Counted from the first letter of the stretch, positions 23,280 to 34,291 are shown. The stretch: DNA of 64,000 nucleotides from Breviolum minutum Mf 1.05b.01 (GCA_000507305.1 DF239774.1:62001-126000), one strand, 5' to 3'. Program-made: numbers and translations. Notes: generated from the letters alone by a model not told the origin.

Positions 23280-23516
23280 CCCAGCTTTTGGTTTTGCAAA
23301 TTTGTTGATGACTTTTTACTTTCTGCCATGGGATTTGTTTCACCAGTTAAGGAATCATTGCGTTGTCAACTGTTTTCTTTTAAAATTATGGCTTAGCAAA
23401 ATTGTGAATCATGGTTTTCAGTGGTGACAATCCTGTCCTTAGAGAAGGATTGCGTCAAATAGTTACTGTATATATTTCTATATATTTCTTATATTGTTTT
23501 GTTATATTAGGCCCAG

Positions 23517-26500
23517 TCCCTTGCTTGCAACAGTCCCGTCAAGAATCATCACTCTTTTGGTACTCCTCAAATCTTCACACGAATGGCAGCTACAGGGAGG
23601 TGACCCGAAGGATCTTGATCACCCTGCTCAATCCGATACTCTCGATTTGGTGGAGTCATAGGGTGGTGGTACTTTCAACACATTCCGGGTATTTCTACTC
23701 CTTTCTCTTTTGGGGATGATCATCCACACACCTGGAAACATGATTTCTTTCAATGAGGGAAAAATGAAACCCTTGAAAGGTTCAGCTCCATCTATTTATA
23801 AAATCTATTATATATCTACGGCCTTATTGATTGGTTCAGGGGTAGTAGTTTTGGGGTAGCTCGGGAGCTCAGGCAAAAATGGGTCTTCAGTGATGTGATT
23901 TGCCAATTTGTGGCACGCGAAGCCTTTGCTCCACAGAAAGACTGGTAACTTGGAGTTTGGAAATTCGATGACTTGGAGGGGGGTTTTTGACCGAAGTGCT
24001 GGGCATGTGAGCTGTCTTACATAGGTTTTTTTTGGAACACGTACCGGGGACAAAAAAATGGATAAACACGGTAAGTTAAAATGACCAGACCAAAAAACAC
24101 TTAGGACTTTAAGTTTTCCATCTTAGAGTCAAAATTTCCTGGAAGCATGTGTTTTACACTGTGTTTTGTATATATAAACACTGATCAGATGGGTTTCGGA
24201 AAGGATGTTTTCATAGGTTTTCCATGCGTTCCTGTTATGTAAAAAACCTTGGATTCCCATTCCCGATCCTCGAATCGTGTGAACCCGATGACGAACCGGT
24301 CGACTTTTTAAAATGATTGGGATGACTGGACAGAAAGTTCCAGCTTGAAAGTAATTATATATACATGTATTTACATCCTGGAAAAAAACATCAGAGATTT
24401 CAAGACCTCCGACCTTGCAGTGAACTATGTTTGTTTTCTGGAAAAGAAAGAGTGGTTTGTTCCCCTGTTCTTCGGACAGCTTTTTGTCCGAGGAGGTGAT
24501 TTAATCGGGGCTTTTTAGCATTTTTTTGAACTTGAACGAAAGCCTACCCCAAGTTCTGAGAACCCGGAATTCTACTGGATTTTATGCTTTGAATAGGAAT
24601 AAACCCGGCTAAAAAAAGAGCACCAAGTAACCAACAGGCTTCAACTGCCATGTTTTTTTTTCTCAGGCCACATCCAAAGGAGGAGTTCCTCTCAGTGCAG
24701 CCTGGCGACTTCCTTGAGTTAATTGAACGTATGGAAGATACATGGAAAGAATGGGCTGTGGCCATCATGGTGAGTTCTCAGAAGGAAGGCTTAGTGCCCT
24801 TGAAAGCCATGGAGGCGTGGTCATGGTGTGTGGTGATTTAGTGACCACGTTGGCACCTTGAAGGGGAGGTCATCTTTTGGGATGAAGGAAGATGAATGGA
24901 ATAGTCTCCAGTTATTGAATTTTTCTCAGATGTTAGATCTCAAGATGGTCAGCCTCCATGTTGGATGAAGGGGGATTTTTATCGCCTGTCTGCATAAAGT
25001 GAACTGGTCCAATGGTCCAACTTCAGGGCGCATGTATGGTTATGTCTCGTTGCAATTTAGGCATGTTTCAAGACCTAAAATTCAGTTTGCTCTGCTCCCA
25101 ACAACATCGCAAACATTTACACAGATTTTCTGAGTGTCTGCGTGTTTGTTGAAGTGCTGAAAATAGAATTTATATGAATTTATCACATACCTTTTGTAAT
25201 CCCAGTCAGCTCTACTTCATACCATTTGCATTTAGAATTCAGAATAGTTGATATGACCAGGTATACCTGTACCACAGGCGTTAGGCGTTCTCCTGGTCCC
25301 ACTTCCCCAACTGGCGCTTCTGCAGGGCCAGGTCTTTGTTCAGCAGACACGGCAGCTCCGGCCAAAGAGCGGATCCCCACAAAAGGATCGCAGCATATCA
25401 GAACCACGGAAAAAAAAAACGCCTAGGAAGGAGGCAAATATGGAGCAGTTTGGGGGGGAAACTTCCATGAATTCTGTTCAACATTTCATGGAAGGCAATT
25501 TGGAATGCTTGGAGTGTCATCCTACACTGGCCGGACAAAAGTTATGCTTCTTGAGTCGTCCTACTGCAAACCCTTTCCCCCTAGAATCCTTTTGTCAACA
25601 TGATTCTGGTTAATTTCCACCCCAGAATAGCTTTTTAGTTTATTTAAATTTAAAACGNTCATGACTCAAACCTTCAACCAGTGCAAACTTTCTTCCTGCT
25701 GCAGTATTTCGGTGGATTGTTACGCAGTTTTCGGTGCTAAACCAAAGGCTGTTAGCCTTCAGCCACACGAAAAAAATAGGGGAAGATGTGGCTGTTTCGA
25801 ATGGAAGGCAGGCACTCCTAAAATGTGAGTTGAAGGTTCCAATAGGAAACAATGTATTAGAGTTGTACCCATATTTTCGAGTTTGGTGTGCGGATAGGCA
25901 TATTTATATATGTACTAAGATAGGTACATATTTGTACATATGTACCCATATGAGATACAAATACGTTCAAAACACACTCAGTTTTTACCCTTCACAATTT
26001 CGAGTTGGCGCTATGCTGGTTAGGGAGTGAACCTGTTTGGAGGGGCTTCATCTATCCGGAAAAACGGCGGAGGTGCTTGTTTTCAAGCGGCAGGAAAGGC
26101 TTGCCACTCACTCAACACACCAACCCCCCAGATCCTCGGATGTTTACCTAGCCTTTGCAACAAAACTGACTGTCACATGAAGATTTGAGAAGTGGGTGAT
26201 CAATTACCAAGGAGAATCATCCAACATATACCAAAATTCTTACAACACTTCACGGAAAAGTATACGGCCACCACTTGGAAGAGTCACCCCGTCACCCCAA
26301 GATATTCACCTCCAACCCATCAAGGCGGGATTGGGAGATGACCCAATTTGATTCCAAAAAATTGGAATGCACCCCACCTGACTAAGTATACATTACACTC
26401 CGGTAAACTAAGATAGCAATGGAAAATAGACCCCGGATTGAAGATGTATCTCCTATTGAATATGATGATATTCCAGCCAGCTATGTTGGTTTACCATGGT

Positions 26501-27811
26501 TTACCACAGGGTATACCAATTCCATTTCATTTTGACTTCCTCCCAAAGTCAGTTACCAAGCAGTTTTTCTTAGGTTGGCTATGGCCCGTTACTTGGTCTC
26601 ACCTTCCTTCGTGCGCGCATGTCTTTGGACTCGGCTGAGCTGGCCATGACGTTGCTGCGCTTTCGGGCTGACGTGACACTCGGGCCGTGGAGAAACGTCC
26701 TGGTGCTTGGAGGATCTTCCCCTTCCAAATGGGCAAAACTCTATGGCTTCTAAATGGAGGTGATCCTAACCACTTACTAATTGGGATGATCCTCCAAGAA
26801 CACCATGGGAGCAAGTTGGGAGGGGATGATTCAATGATGGTGGTGGTACCAAGTCGTTCGACAGCAATAGTTCCCACGTTTCTCGGAATTTCGGCTGTCG
26901 AACGTGAAATGTACTGTAGAGATTCCGGGAAGCTCCAAATGTCTACCATCAATATCACCAACATCACCACTACCAACACTACCACTACCCGACTACTACC
27001 GCTACCGACACTATTATTTTTACTGCCACTAATGCTACCGCTGCCATTACCACTACAACTTCTGATACCAGTGCCACTAGTGCTCTCCATGCGACTACTG
27101 CTGCCTTTGCCACAAGTATGAAATCTACCACAACTGCAAGTTCACTATTTTTGTGGTAGTCAGTGTTTACATGTGTTTGCAAGCTTTGCGCGCCTCAAAG
27201 GTAAACATGCCAAGGCTTGTCCCTTGGGCTCGATCAGTGTATCCGCCCCATGACCAAATCAGGAACGCTAAAGCGACGCCAGCCGACTCCTTTCGATTCA
27301 TTGTCAAAGCAGCAAACTTGCATGCAGCCATCATGGGCGGTGCCATGGTGTCGAATAATTTTCTTTCGATCTCGTCGAATGATGAAGATGATGAGTCAGG
27401 TGACATCAAGGTGCTATCAACCCCGAACAGTTTTTTTCTCCACAATTTTTGGGAAAAAATAGGGCTCGGGGTTTTGGAAATTTGATGACTGTTTTGTGCC
27501 GTGTTTTTTTTTGTTTGAATTCGATAGGGATGGAAAGAAAAAAGTGTGGCCTTGGATGACTTGGATGGCATTGGGTTTTTTTTGATATGATATGGATTTC
27601 CAAAAAAACAGATATACTATATATGTACTCTCCAACATTAGGCAGCCATTGAAAGGCCAAAGATCAGGATAATCGCTGGCGAGTAAACATGTGGGAAATT
27701 GGGTAAAGCAGAAACCCAGCGCTGGGCATCAAAAACATGCAAAAAGCCCATGAGTTGGGGGAAGCTACTGAAATTCGATTCGACCCCACAAAATATCCCT
27801 ATCTCACCTAG
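23517..27811 (+). CDS. SH3-like plus ankyrin-like gene
   Basis: Exons 23517-23654, 24667-24769, 25728-25835, 26574-26709, 27184-27399 and 27720-27811 can be joined with consistent phases. Exon 2 reads EEFLSVQPGDFLELIERMED then TWKEWAVAIM, close to the SH3 core (ELsv..GD...li...d..W..a). Exon 4 has SAELAMTLLRFRADVTLGP, resembling an ankyrin helix pair ending in AD. Exon 5 ends in an acidic tail NDEDDES; exon 6 ends KYPYLT-TAG. The exon 4 end needs a GA donor at the edge of an element. SH3 and ankyrin repeats both bind proteins, so a scaffold role is inferred. Exons between 24769 and 25728 may be missing, and a minus frame competes with exon 5. Confidence 0.5.
25261..25613 (+). other. long open block, frame unresolved
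   Basis: After ATGACCAG a plus frame stays open for 116 codons to TAA at 25611-25613, including LRPKSGSPQKDRSISEPRKK. A second plus frame (RRSPGPTSPTGASAGPG) and a minus frame are open over the first 150 bp. It may be an exon of the surrounding gene. Base 25658 is N. Confidence 0.3.
26394..26513. repeat. family D element in intron
   Basis: TACACTCCGGTAAACTAAGA at left; right end GCTATGTTGGTTTACC repeated as TGGTTTACCACAGGGTA. Confidence 0.7.
26706..26798. repeat. family J element at exon end
   Basis: CTTGGAGGATC at left and GATCCTCCAAG at right, with inner CTTACTAATTGGG shared with copies at 59943 and 62941. The predicted exon end lies inside its left terminus. Confidence 0.75.
26942..27080. 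repeat. imperfect ACC/ACT trinucleotide tract
   Basis: Degenerate triplet-rich sequence (CACCACTACCAACACTACCA and similar). It keeps both strands open and should not be read as a gene. Confidence 0.7.
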
Positions 27812-27909
27812 GTGGTGGTTTCAAATATTTTTTATTTTCAACCCGAACCTTGGGGAGGATGAACCCATTTTGACTAATATTTTTCAAATGGGTTGAAACC
27901 ACCAACTAG
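27812..27909. repeat. family A element at stop codon
   Basis: GTGGTGGTTTCAAATATTTT to GGTTGAAACCACCAACTAG. The bases immediately left are ACCTAG, the predicted stop of the upstream gene, and CTAG recurs at the right end. Confidence 0.8.
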
Positions 27910-28269
27910 GCACTTTCGTTAGATAAACCTTTGGAGAATCTGAAAATTGTTGTGACATGATTTGCGAGGACATGGACTTGAAATATTCTAAACCTTGGAA
28001 TATTTGGTGAATATTTGTACTTTGGGATCTAGCAGCACCGCATTCAGTGAAGTCATTTCGAATTCTGAGGATTTCATTGCAAAAGTAAGATCTTTGATCC
28101 TTGTCATGTCATCATCCCATGTTTGGAGGCATCAATGAGTGGTTCACATAACATGTTCCAGGTACTGGATTTGTCACTTAATGAGTTAGTGTGTTTAGTT
28201 AGCAGTTCCTGCTGTAACATGTTGAGACCAACTTTCCAAATTGCACTGTATGAGGACCATATGAGGTTA

Positions 28270-28635
28270 TTTAATGTTATTTATGTAATATCCCTGATTT
28301 GCCAGTGTTTTACTCATCATCTCCATCCCTTTTGAAACATCATTGACGTTATTCGAACCTGTTTCACTCTCCGTGTCACTGAATTCATATCCATGGTAGG
28401 CAAGCCGCTTACCGTAAGTCTTCAAAACTTGCCTATCCGTGTTTTCGGAATGAGGTTTGGAAGATAGTTCGATACTCAAACGACTTTTGGTATCACTTCC
28501 AGGCGCCGCCTTGAAAAAATCCATGGTGGGAAAACACCCACGGAATCCGGGTCCACAATTTGTGGGTTGTTTTAACGAGGCAACGGTTAGCAGCGGGTTT
28601 TTATGACAAAAACGGCGATGAGAATTGATAGTCAC
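28270..28635 (-). CDS. minus-strand exon, unknown protein
   Basis: From acceptor AACCAAAAG on the minus strand a frame stays open for over 115 codons: CGPGFRGCFPTMDFFKAAPG, VLKTYGKRLAYHGYEFSDTE, NNVNDVSKGMEMMSKTLANQ. All plus frames contain stops, so strand is fairly certain. The Ser/Asp/Glu-rich C-terminal half looks disordered. The 3' end is unclear: no GT donor is obvious near CAGG|GATATT. No family recognised. Confidence 0.55.
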
Positions 28636-28913
28636 CTTTTGGTTTCAAGTGTTATGCACTACTCTCGGAGGCGTGTGATTGCAGAGGGTGTGCTTTGCAT
28701 GTTTCGGGAGGGGTGTTTGGTTTGTGTTTGTTCATTTCACTATGTAGGAAATCATTTGTCTCAGGTGTGATTTTCCCGCGTTCGAAACAGGCAGTAAGGA
28801 TTTGTCCCTAATATTCACACCTAGAAAAAATAGTAGAAGAAAGGGATGATTTTTTCAGCCTTTCTGTAGTGCTATGCCAGGCTGACTTACTACCAGGTCA
28901 ACCGCCCCTCAAC

Positions 28914-28983
28914 CAATCTTCCCCCAGTCAGAAATAGCCGCTCGGTCAAAGGGGGTCCACCCTTGTTGTTTTCCCCAAAATGT
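28914..28983 (-). CDS. candidate ankyrin-like exon
   Basis: Minus-strand acceptor GTATTTGAG and donor ATTG|GTTGAG enclose TFWGKQQGWTPFDRAAISDW then GKI. The GWTPFDRAA core resembles the ankyrin G-TPLdrA turn and helix. It is one fragment, and a plus frame is also open. Confidence 0.35.
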
Positions 28984-29316
28984 CTCAAATACAAGAGTCA
29001 GCTTGTGTACGCTTGACTAAGGCGTTCCTAATTTCCCAAAGAAATTCAACCCGGTTCAAAGGTCTGAGAGTTTGATCTCTTGCAAAATTGTAACATGCAT
29101 GGATACGTAGCTACAACCCTTACATAGGTAACTCGAAAACGACTCTTACAGGTGAGTCAATCTTCTAAAAAAGACCATCAAAATATGACCAGTCAACCTG
29201 CTCCTTTTTCTGAAGATTCACCATATTCACCCCGTGAGAATTCAGAAATCATCACTGATTTCACCACCTTTTTTGGGGGTGGGGGGGGGTTGGAAGGACA
29301 CCCTTGTGGATGGCAG

Positions 29317-29410
29317 GTTTGACGCCCTTGGGTGGTGCCGCCTTCGTGGGCAATGAAGCATTAGCCAAGATCTTCTTGCAACATGATGCGGAGGATGGAG
29401 CGGCTTCTGG
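29317..29410 (+). CDS. ankyrin repeat exon
   Basis: Acceptor GGATGGCAG and donor CTGG|GTGGTG. The peptide LTPLGGAAFVGNEALAKIF then LQHDAEDGAAS fits the ankyrin consensus g.TPL..Aa..gn..l...Ll...Ad. The domain call is good; which gene it belongs to is unclear because minus-strand exons lie on both sides. Confidence 0.5.
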
Positions 29411-30025
29411 GTGGTGGTTGGTTGGTTGGGTGGGTTGGATGGTTTCATGCAACCAAGCTAGTCCTCCTGAGTGGTTGATGTGGTGGAAAAAAATATGCAC
29501 ATAATAAGCATCCCCCATGAGGAACTTGTAATATAGTAATATGGCACTTCTTTCAGAATCCTTAAGGGTTGGTTCAGAGCATAGGTAGTTCAATGTTGAA
29601 GAGACTGCAAGTACCAAAATGCAGCCATTCCACAGTAGCAGTAGTATCATGTGCCCAAATTTAGATGAGCAGTGAAAAAAACCCTGGTTGGTTGGTATAT
29701 ATAAGGGATTATACTACCCATATTTATGCTGGGATTATATTAAACCATGATAAGGATACCTATTAAACAACCAGATGGATTGCCCGTGTTTTTGTCATTG
29801 CGAAGCTTGACCAATTGGCCGATTCCCATCCGACCATAACTGGATTGCCCGGTACTGACTGAAGGCCTAGGGGCGGTCGACTCTTCCCTACATGACAGAT
29901 CCCTTCACCAACAAAAACGCCCATAATGATTTTGGAAGCCTGTTTCCATGTTATACTAGGTTACAATCATCAGAATTGCAAATGGTTTGATGCTTTTGTA
30001 CTGAAGGGTCATGGGGCTGGGAGCA

Positions 30026-30128
30026 TACACTCCCTAAAACTAAAATGTTCTCTGAAAATAGGCCCTTTCCAAAAGGAAAGCAGTCTCTCAACTCCCATTT
30101 TTCAGAGACTATGTTCGTTGTAGGGAGG
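30026..30128. repeat. family B inverted-repeat element
   Basis: TACACTCCCTAAAACTAAAA at left, ATGTTCGTTGTAGGGAGGA at right, interior TCTGAAAATAGG / CATTTTTCAGAGA inverted. Confidence 0.7.
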
Positions 30129-30315
30129 ATCATCTCATTTATATAGTAAGTGCTTTAATCGTAAACTTCCTAAGTTTCCTAAGGATCGGGTTGTTCTCCT
30201 TCCACATGGCCTTTTCTTAATGGCTTACAAATGGTGGGTACCAACTACTTACAAGTCCTGGAATGATCCTCCTTCCGTAGGGAGAATAAACGGATAAACC
30301 ATCAGCATCCGACAG

Positions 30316-30385
30316 ATCACACCCAACGACCATGGTGAGCTACCTGAAGACTTGGCTCGGCTTAATGGACATGTGACTTGGGATG
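30316..30385 (+). CDS. candidate exon
   Basis: Following ATCCGACAG the frame reads ITPNDHGELPEDLARLNGH then VTWD to the donor GATG|GTAAAA. Unspliced it continues GKTDPPHLDDDFWS to TGA at 30427. Family unknown. Confidence 0.4.
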
Positions 30386-30529
30386 GTAAAACCGACCCTC
30401 CTCACTTGGATGATGATTTTTGGAGTTGAAAAAATTGCTGCAAAAATAGCTGCAAAAATGCATTTTTTATTGTTGGAACGTGGTTCCATGTGTGTTTGTG
30501 TTAAAGAAATGTTGGGAATTTGTGTTAAA

Positions 30530-30650
30530 TTCGCTGGATTTTTTTAGGGATTCTACCATGGGATTCATCACCATTTTTTTTACCACCCATTTGGGAGAAG
30601 ATCTTTTTTTTAACTGTTCCAAGCATCTGTCACAAGCAAATCCAAGCCAT
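30530..30650. repeat. dispersed repeat, empty-site copy
   Basis: GGATTCTACCATGGGATTCATCA ... TTTGGGAGA ... TGTTCCAAGCATCT...AAGCAAATCCAAG recurs at 51342-51536, where a family C element interrupts it after TTTGGGAGA. This copy lacks the element. Confidence 0.65.
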
Positions 30651-31410
30651 GTTCGGGATTTCATGCCAACAAAAACCCACCATTTTGCAGGGGAAACACG
30701 TTGACTCATCCACTGATTTGCAGCTCCAACATGACATCTCTACATCCAGCTGTTGAGCTGTAGGATGTCGTGGGAGCAAAAAAGTCATCCCAACATAGGA
30801 TCGACAATTTGTTGAGGCATGTGTTTTATATTGATAGATTTGCATCAATTTGTTATCATTAGTCGTAATTTTTGTTAACGTTTTTGACTGTTTCGATATT
30901 TGATGTTTGAATCGACCAGAAACATGGAAGCTAAATAAGCATAGTACTTTAAATGTAGCTATGAATGATGCCGGAGTATGTTGGTATCAATTTTTCGACA
31001 TTCATATATTTTTTTTTGGTATATAGAGTGCGGATAACAATTCTACCACCTGTGAGATTTTGAAGTTTCACATGTTTCGTTCGGCGGCACGTTCTCAACA
31101 CGTCGGGTTTGCCGGTTTCGTTCGCCTCCAACGTTGGTTTGGTCCATAAATCGGACGTGACGTGCGACGGAGGTTAATTACGCCCCGAAATTTAAAATGG
31201 ATACCGAAAACGATGATTTGGAAGCGGTAAAAAAGCCTCCTTATATTAGATTTGAATATTAATATATGACTCATGACTGTTTGGGATTTCGGTATGCATG
31301 CTTTTTCCTTGGATGCAGTGTAGGGAGGGGGATTAACCATGATTGACCTGCATAGTATCTATCATTCAGAGGTATCCAGGTTGATTAGCTAATGTTACTT
31401 ACACACACAC

Positions 31411-31547
31411 ATGGATTGCATGCCAAAGGGCCAGTGATCGTAATAATTGTATATCCAAGTACTTTTCGTTCTTTCCGAATCTTCTCCCCATAGTATTGCA
31501 ACCCCATCCAGTTGGAGCACTTAATCAAAACATTATTATCTTGGCAA
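31411..31547 (-). CDS. minus-strand exon, unknown protein
   Basis: Minus-strand acceptor CAACTATAG and a GTGTGTGT donor at a CA microsatellite bound 45 codons: CQDNNVLIKCSNWMGLQYYG, then EKIRKERKVLGYTIITITGP, then LACNP. Plus frames are interrupted. The mix of basic, aromatic and Cys residues looks genuinely coding; no family recognised. Confidence 0.55.
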
Positions 31548-31636
31548 CTATAGTTGATGTTTAAGATAAGAACATGATTCAAATTGAGGTCAATTTGCTG
31601 GAGCTCTTGCAGACCTTCACTGTATGATGTTAACAG

Positions 31637-31721
31637 TTAACACTCAACGCTGCCAGCAACGCCGGAACAAATGAAGCCTTTGGAAGGGGAGCCGGGAACT
31701 GCGAGGAAAAGGGCGTGGGTT
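31637..31721 (+). CDS. candidate exon
   Basis: Acceptor GATGTTAACAG and donor GGTT|GTGAGC enclose LTLNAASNAGTNEAFGRGAG then NCEEKGVG. The minus strand is partly open too. Family unknown. Confidence 0.35.
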
Positions 31722-32296
31722 GTGAGCCACTGACAGTCCGGTTGAATACTTGACTGGGATCATCAGTTAGACTTCAAAGACTTTTGTAGCTAGGGTGGAT
31801 TAGGCTTGGTTCTGGGTACAGATATATGAAATAATATATTATGTATAGTATATATACAGTATATATTGTATATATGGCGGCTTTGAACCCCCATTGCTGG
31901 GCTTAAGAGTCCACTCACTTTTTCGCCCATTTTTTATCATCCTTTCCCTTCAGCGGCGCTCCCACTTTTCTGAGGACCACTCCGGATGCAGGTGGAGTGG
32001 ATGAACTAAGGCATCATTTCGGTATTTTCAGAAAGTTCCTCAAAAATCCGTGTCATGAAAAACTATCATAAAATTCGGCTCTGATCAGATACAAATTCTA
32101 TAATCTAGAGGGATTTTCCCCTTCATTTTTTGTGCATTGTTAGGGGTTGGAAGTGACCTTCAAGACGAATCTTTCAGCTGCTTCTCCCTGGTTTTTGTAA
32201 ATCCAACCGGTTGACGCCATGGGCAGCTGTCAATGCAGCCCTGAAGCACCGGGAGACTTTAATGCCAATCCTGCCAAGGTGCATTTTCTGTTCCAG
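31722..32296. other. no gene seen
   Basis: TA-rich tract near 31830-31880 and mixed sequence without a convincing exon. Confidence 0.4.
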
Positions 32297-32341
32297 AAAA
32301 AATCGTGGTCTTGAAAAGGAATGGCAACAAAAATGAACTTG

Positions 32342-32435
32342 GTGGTGGTTTCAAATATTTTTTATTTCCCCTACCTGGGAAAAATGATCCAATTTGACGA
32401 GCATATTTTTCAAGTGGGTGGAAACCACCAACTAG
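32342..32435. repeat. family A element acting as whole intron
   Basis: GTGGTGGTTTCAAATATTTT to GGAAACCACCAACTAG. Flanking segments 32297-32341 (KIVVLKRNGNKNEL) and 32436 onward (KRSPGNLWNSVLLSLAKDST) join in frame if exactly these 94 bp are removed as a GT-AG intron. An alternative frame on the right (KLVEFSSFVLGERFNLEPET) is equally coding-like and does not join. Confidence 0.6.
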
Positions 32436-32730
32436 TGAAAAGAAGTCCCGGAAACTTGTGGAATTCAGTTCTTTTGTCCTTGGCGAAAGATTCAACTTGG
32501 AGCCTGAAACCCGAAAATTTCGCTTGCCAAAGCTACAGCTTCCAGCGTCAGAAACACATCTGACGCTGTGTGGGCATTGACCCATTTTCTGAAACTCACC
32601 CTGTTTTTTTGATTTGAATCTACTGAGCACTCTGCATACCGCCAACTTGACGACGCTGAAATGCCATACCGCCAGGTGCACAGCATGTTCTTCCCAATGT
32701 ATGTGGTCAAGGTGCCAATGTCGTCAGCGA
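32436..32730 (+). CDS. coding block, frame and strand unresolved
   Basis: One plus frame reads KLVEFSSFVLGERFNLEPET then RKFRLPKLQLPASETHLTLC. Further right another gives HSAYRQLDDAEMPYRQVHSM then FFPMYVVK before a GTGCCA donor. Two minus frames are also open (for example NQKNRVSFRKWVNAHTASDV). Coding origin is likely; the exact reading is not determinable by eye. Confidence 0.35.
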
Positions 32731-33047
32731 GGATGAATCCACAGTTCGATGCAAGGATGTGTGATTTCGTTGTATCAAGTTTCTGCGGATATGTGGTGCT
32801 GAAGTTGTTGGAAGGGATTATGAATTATATATATATTGGTTTGGATTGTTGGGGTGTGTTGTGTTGGAATAAAGCCATGTCCAAGTCTACGTATTCTACT
32901 TGGGCTTGTGCCTGCTACACAGGTGGATTTTTGCATCCGCTGGTGGACTGTTCCCAAATGACAATGATTCGTGCATGTTGGAAAATCAACCCACCTTTTT
33001 CTGCAGTACTTCAGCAGTTGCATGACATCAAATCAACGCCGTTTTGT

Positions 33048-33064
33048 CGTCATCAGCATCATCG

Positions 33065-33119
<55 letters not shown>

Positions 33120-33150
33120 TTTCTTCTTCTTCTTCTTCTTCTTCTTCTTC
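33048..33150. repeat. CAT then TTC microsatellites
   Basis: About 70 bp of CAT/ATC repeats run directly into about 33 bp of TTC repeats. Confidence 0.95.
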
Positions 33151-33246
33151 CTGTTCTTTCTCCACTCACCTTCATCCTGCTCCCCGTCATCACCAACATT
33201 CTATTTACATCTATTTACTGTACATCCAATATTTGATATCTTTACC

Positions 33247-33661
33247 ATGAACACCGAACTACCCAATTTTTTTTCACTTGAACTTCCCTTCCAACATGAA
33301 TGTTACCCTCACAAGCCAGTTTGGTTCCAGTCCGATCCCCACAAGCTTGGGGTTTTCAACTCGCCGCAGTACCGCAACGTACGCAACATGTTGAGTCGTC
33401 ATGGGCTCGCGGTTTTCTGGTTCGTATGTGTCACGGCAGGCGCAGTGTGCACTCCAGACAGCGCTGGGCAAAGCCAAAATCCACGACAACTATGTCTATT
33501 TTGATAAATCAAACCTCATTCCCCAAGTCGAGCCACCGGTGCGGTCAGTGCAATTCGACCGACGAAACGAGCCACTCCATGAGCGAAGGAAGCAGAAGTC
33601 GAGCCACCGCTGCTTCCTTCGCTCATGGAGTGGCTCGTTTCGTCGAATTGCACTGATATGA
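33247..33661 (+). CDS. intron-poor coding block with frame change
   Basis: Frame 1 reads FQHECYPHKPVWFQSDPHKL then GVFNSPQYRNVRNMLSRHGL. From about 33400 a different frame takes over: AQCALQTALGKAKIHDNYVY, FDKSNLIPQVEPPVRSVQFD, up to TGA at 33659. No intron longer than 20 nt fits between them, so this is a frameshifted pseudogene, an assembly indel, or the wrong frame for one half. The second half runs into the hairpin at 33546. Denser and more GC-rich than its surroundings. No family recognised. Confidence 0.45.
33546..33655. repeat. 46-bp hairpin with direct-repeat loop
   Basis: Left arm 33546-33595 and right arm 33610-33655 are exact complements over 46 bp except for an extra CGAC in the left arm. 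The 14-nt loop AAGTCGAGCCACCG is an exact copy of 33525-33538. Confidence 0.95.
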
Positions 33662-34023
33662 AACAGAAGAAGTGGCACAATTTTTCAATGGTGGCATAAC
33701 TCCAGACAATGCCCTGGGATTAGATACCTCAGCAGAATCGGACCCTCCCCTACCATCGGAGCTCAACTTCGCGGTTTCCCGGACTCTCTCTGTGACCATG
33801 CATAACACCACCAGGGTCTGCCCAGAGATGAAGATTGCACAGGGCCACCGTGTTAGCACAAACAACTGGTGGATCGCAGGCACAAAGTGCCATCATGCCT
33901 ATGAGGGACTAATGTGCCCTTGCGGCAATCACAATGTCACATTCTTTGACGATGGCCTGGCCCGGACATCGAACATTTTCTCTGTGCACTTTCCGATTGA
34001 CACTTCCAAGCCAGCAACTTAGT
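33662..34023 (+). CDS. intronless ORF, unknown protein
   Basis: One frame is open from the end of the hairpin to TAG at 34021-34023, about 119 codons. It contains GITPDNALGLDTSAESDPPL, NNWWIAGTKCHHAYEGLMCP and FDDGLARTSNIFSVHFPID. Four Cys/His in CHHAYEGLMCPCGNH could bind metal; this is inference. Length without an intron is unusual for this window. It may be the 3' part of the block to its left, separated by the hairpin. No family recognised. Confidence 0.55.
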
Positions 34024-34092
34024 AGCATCCTCTTGGCAACCAACCACTTGCCTACTCATTGCGCGGAAAAAAACATGAATGTTACCCTCAGT

Positions 34093-34212
34093 TACCCTCC
34101 CTCAAACTAACATTTCTCGACCCTGAAAACTGATGCGACTGGAAGATGAATCATTTCCTTTTGTGGCCCGGCCTATTTTCATTCAGGAGGTCTTAATTTC
34201 AAGGGAAGGGTA
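34093..34212. repeat. family B inverted-repeat element
   Basis: TACCCTCCCTCAAACTAACA at left; TTAATTTCAAGGGAAGGGTA at right. Confidence 0.6.
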
Positions 34213-34291
34213 AGTTAAAAATAAATCTCACTTCAACCGGTTAACCCCGGTGACCTCGGCCTTTCTTTGTTGGTGGTGCTCCAAGTACCAG

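Noticed and set aside
32971..33236. Poly-Ile/His/Ser frames
   Set aside because: CAT and TTC microsatellites keep frames open.
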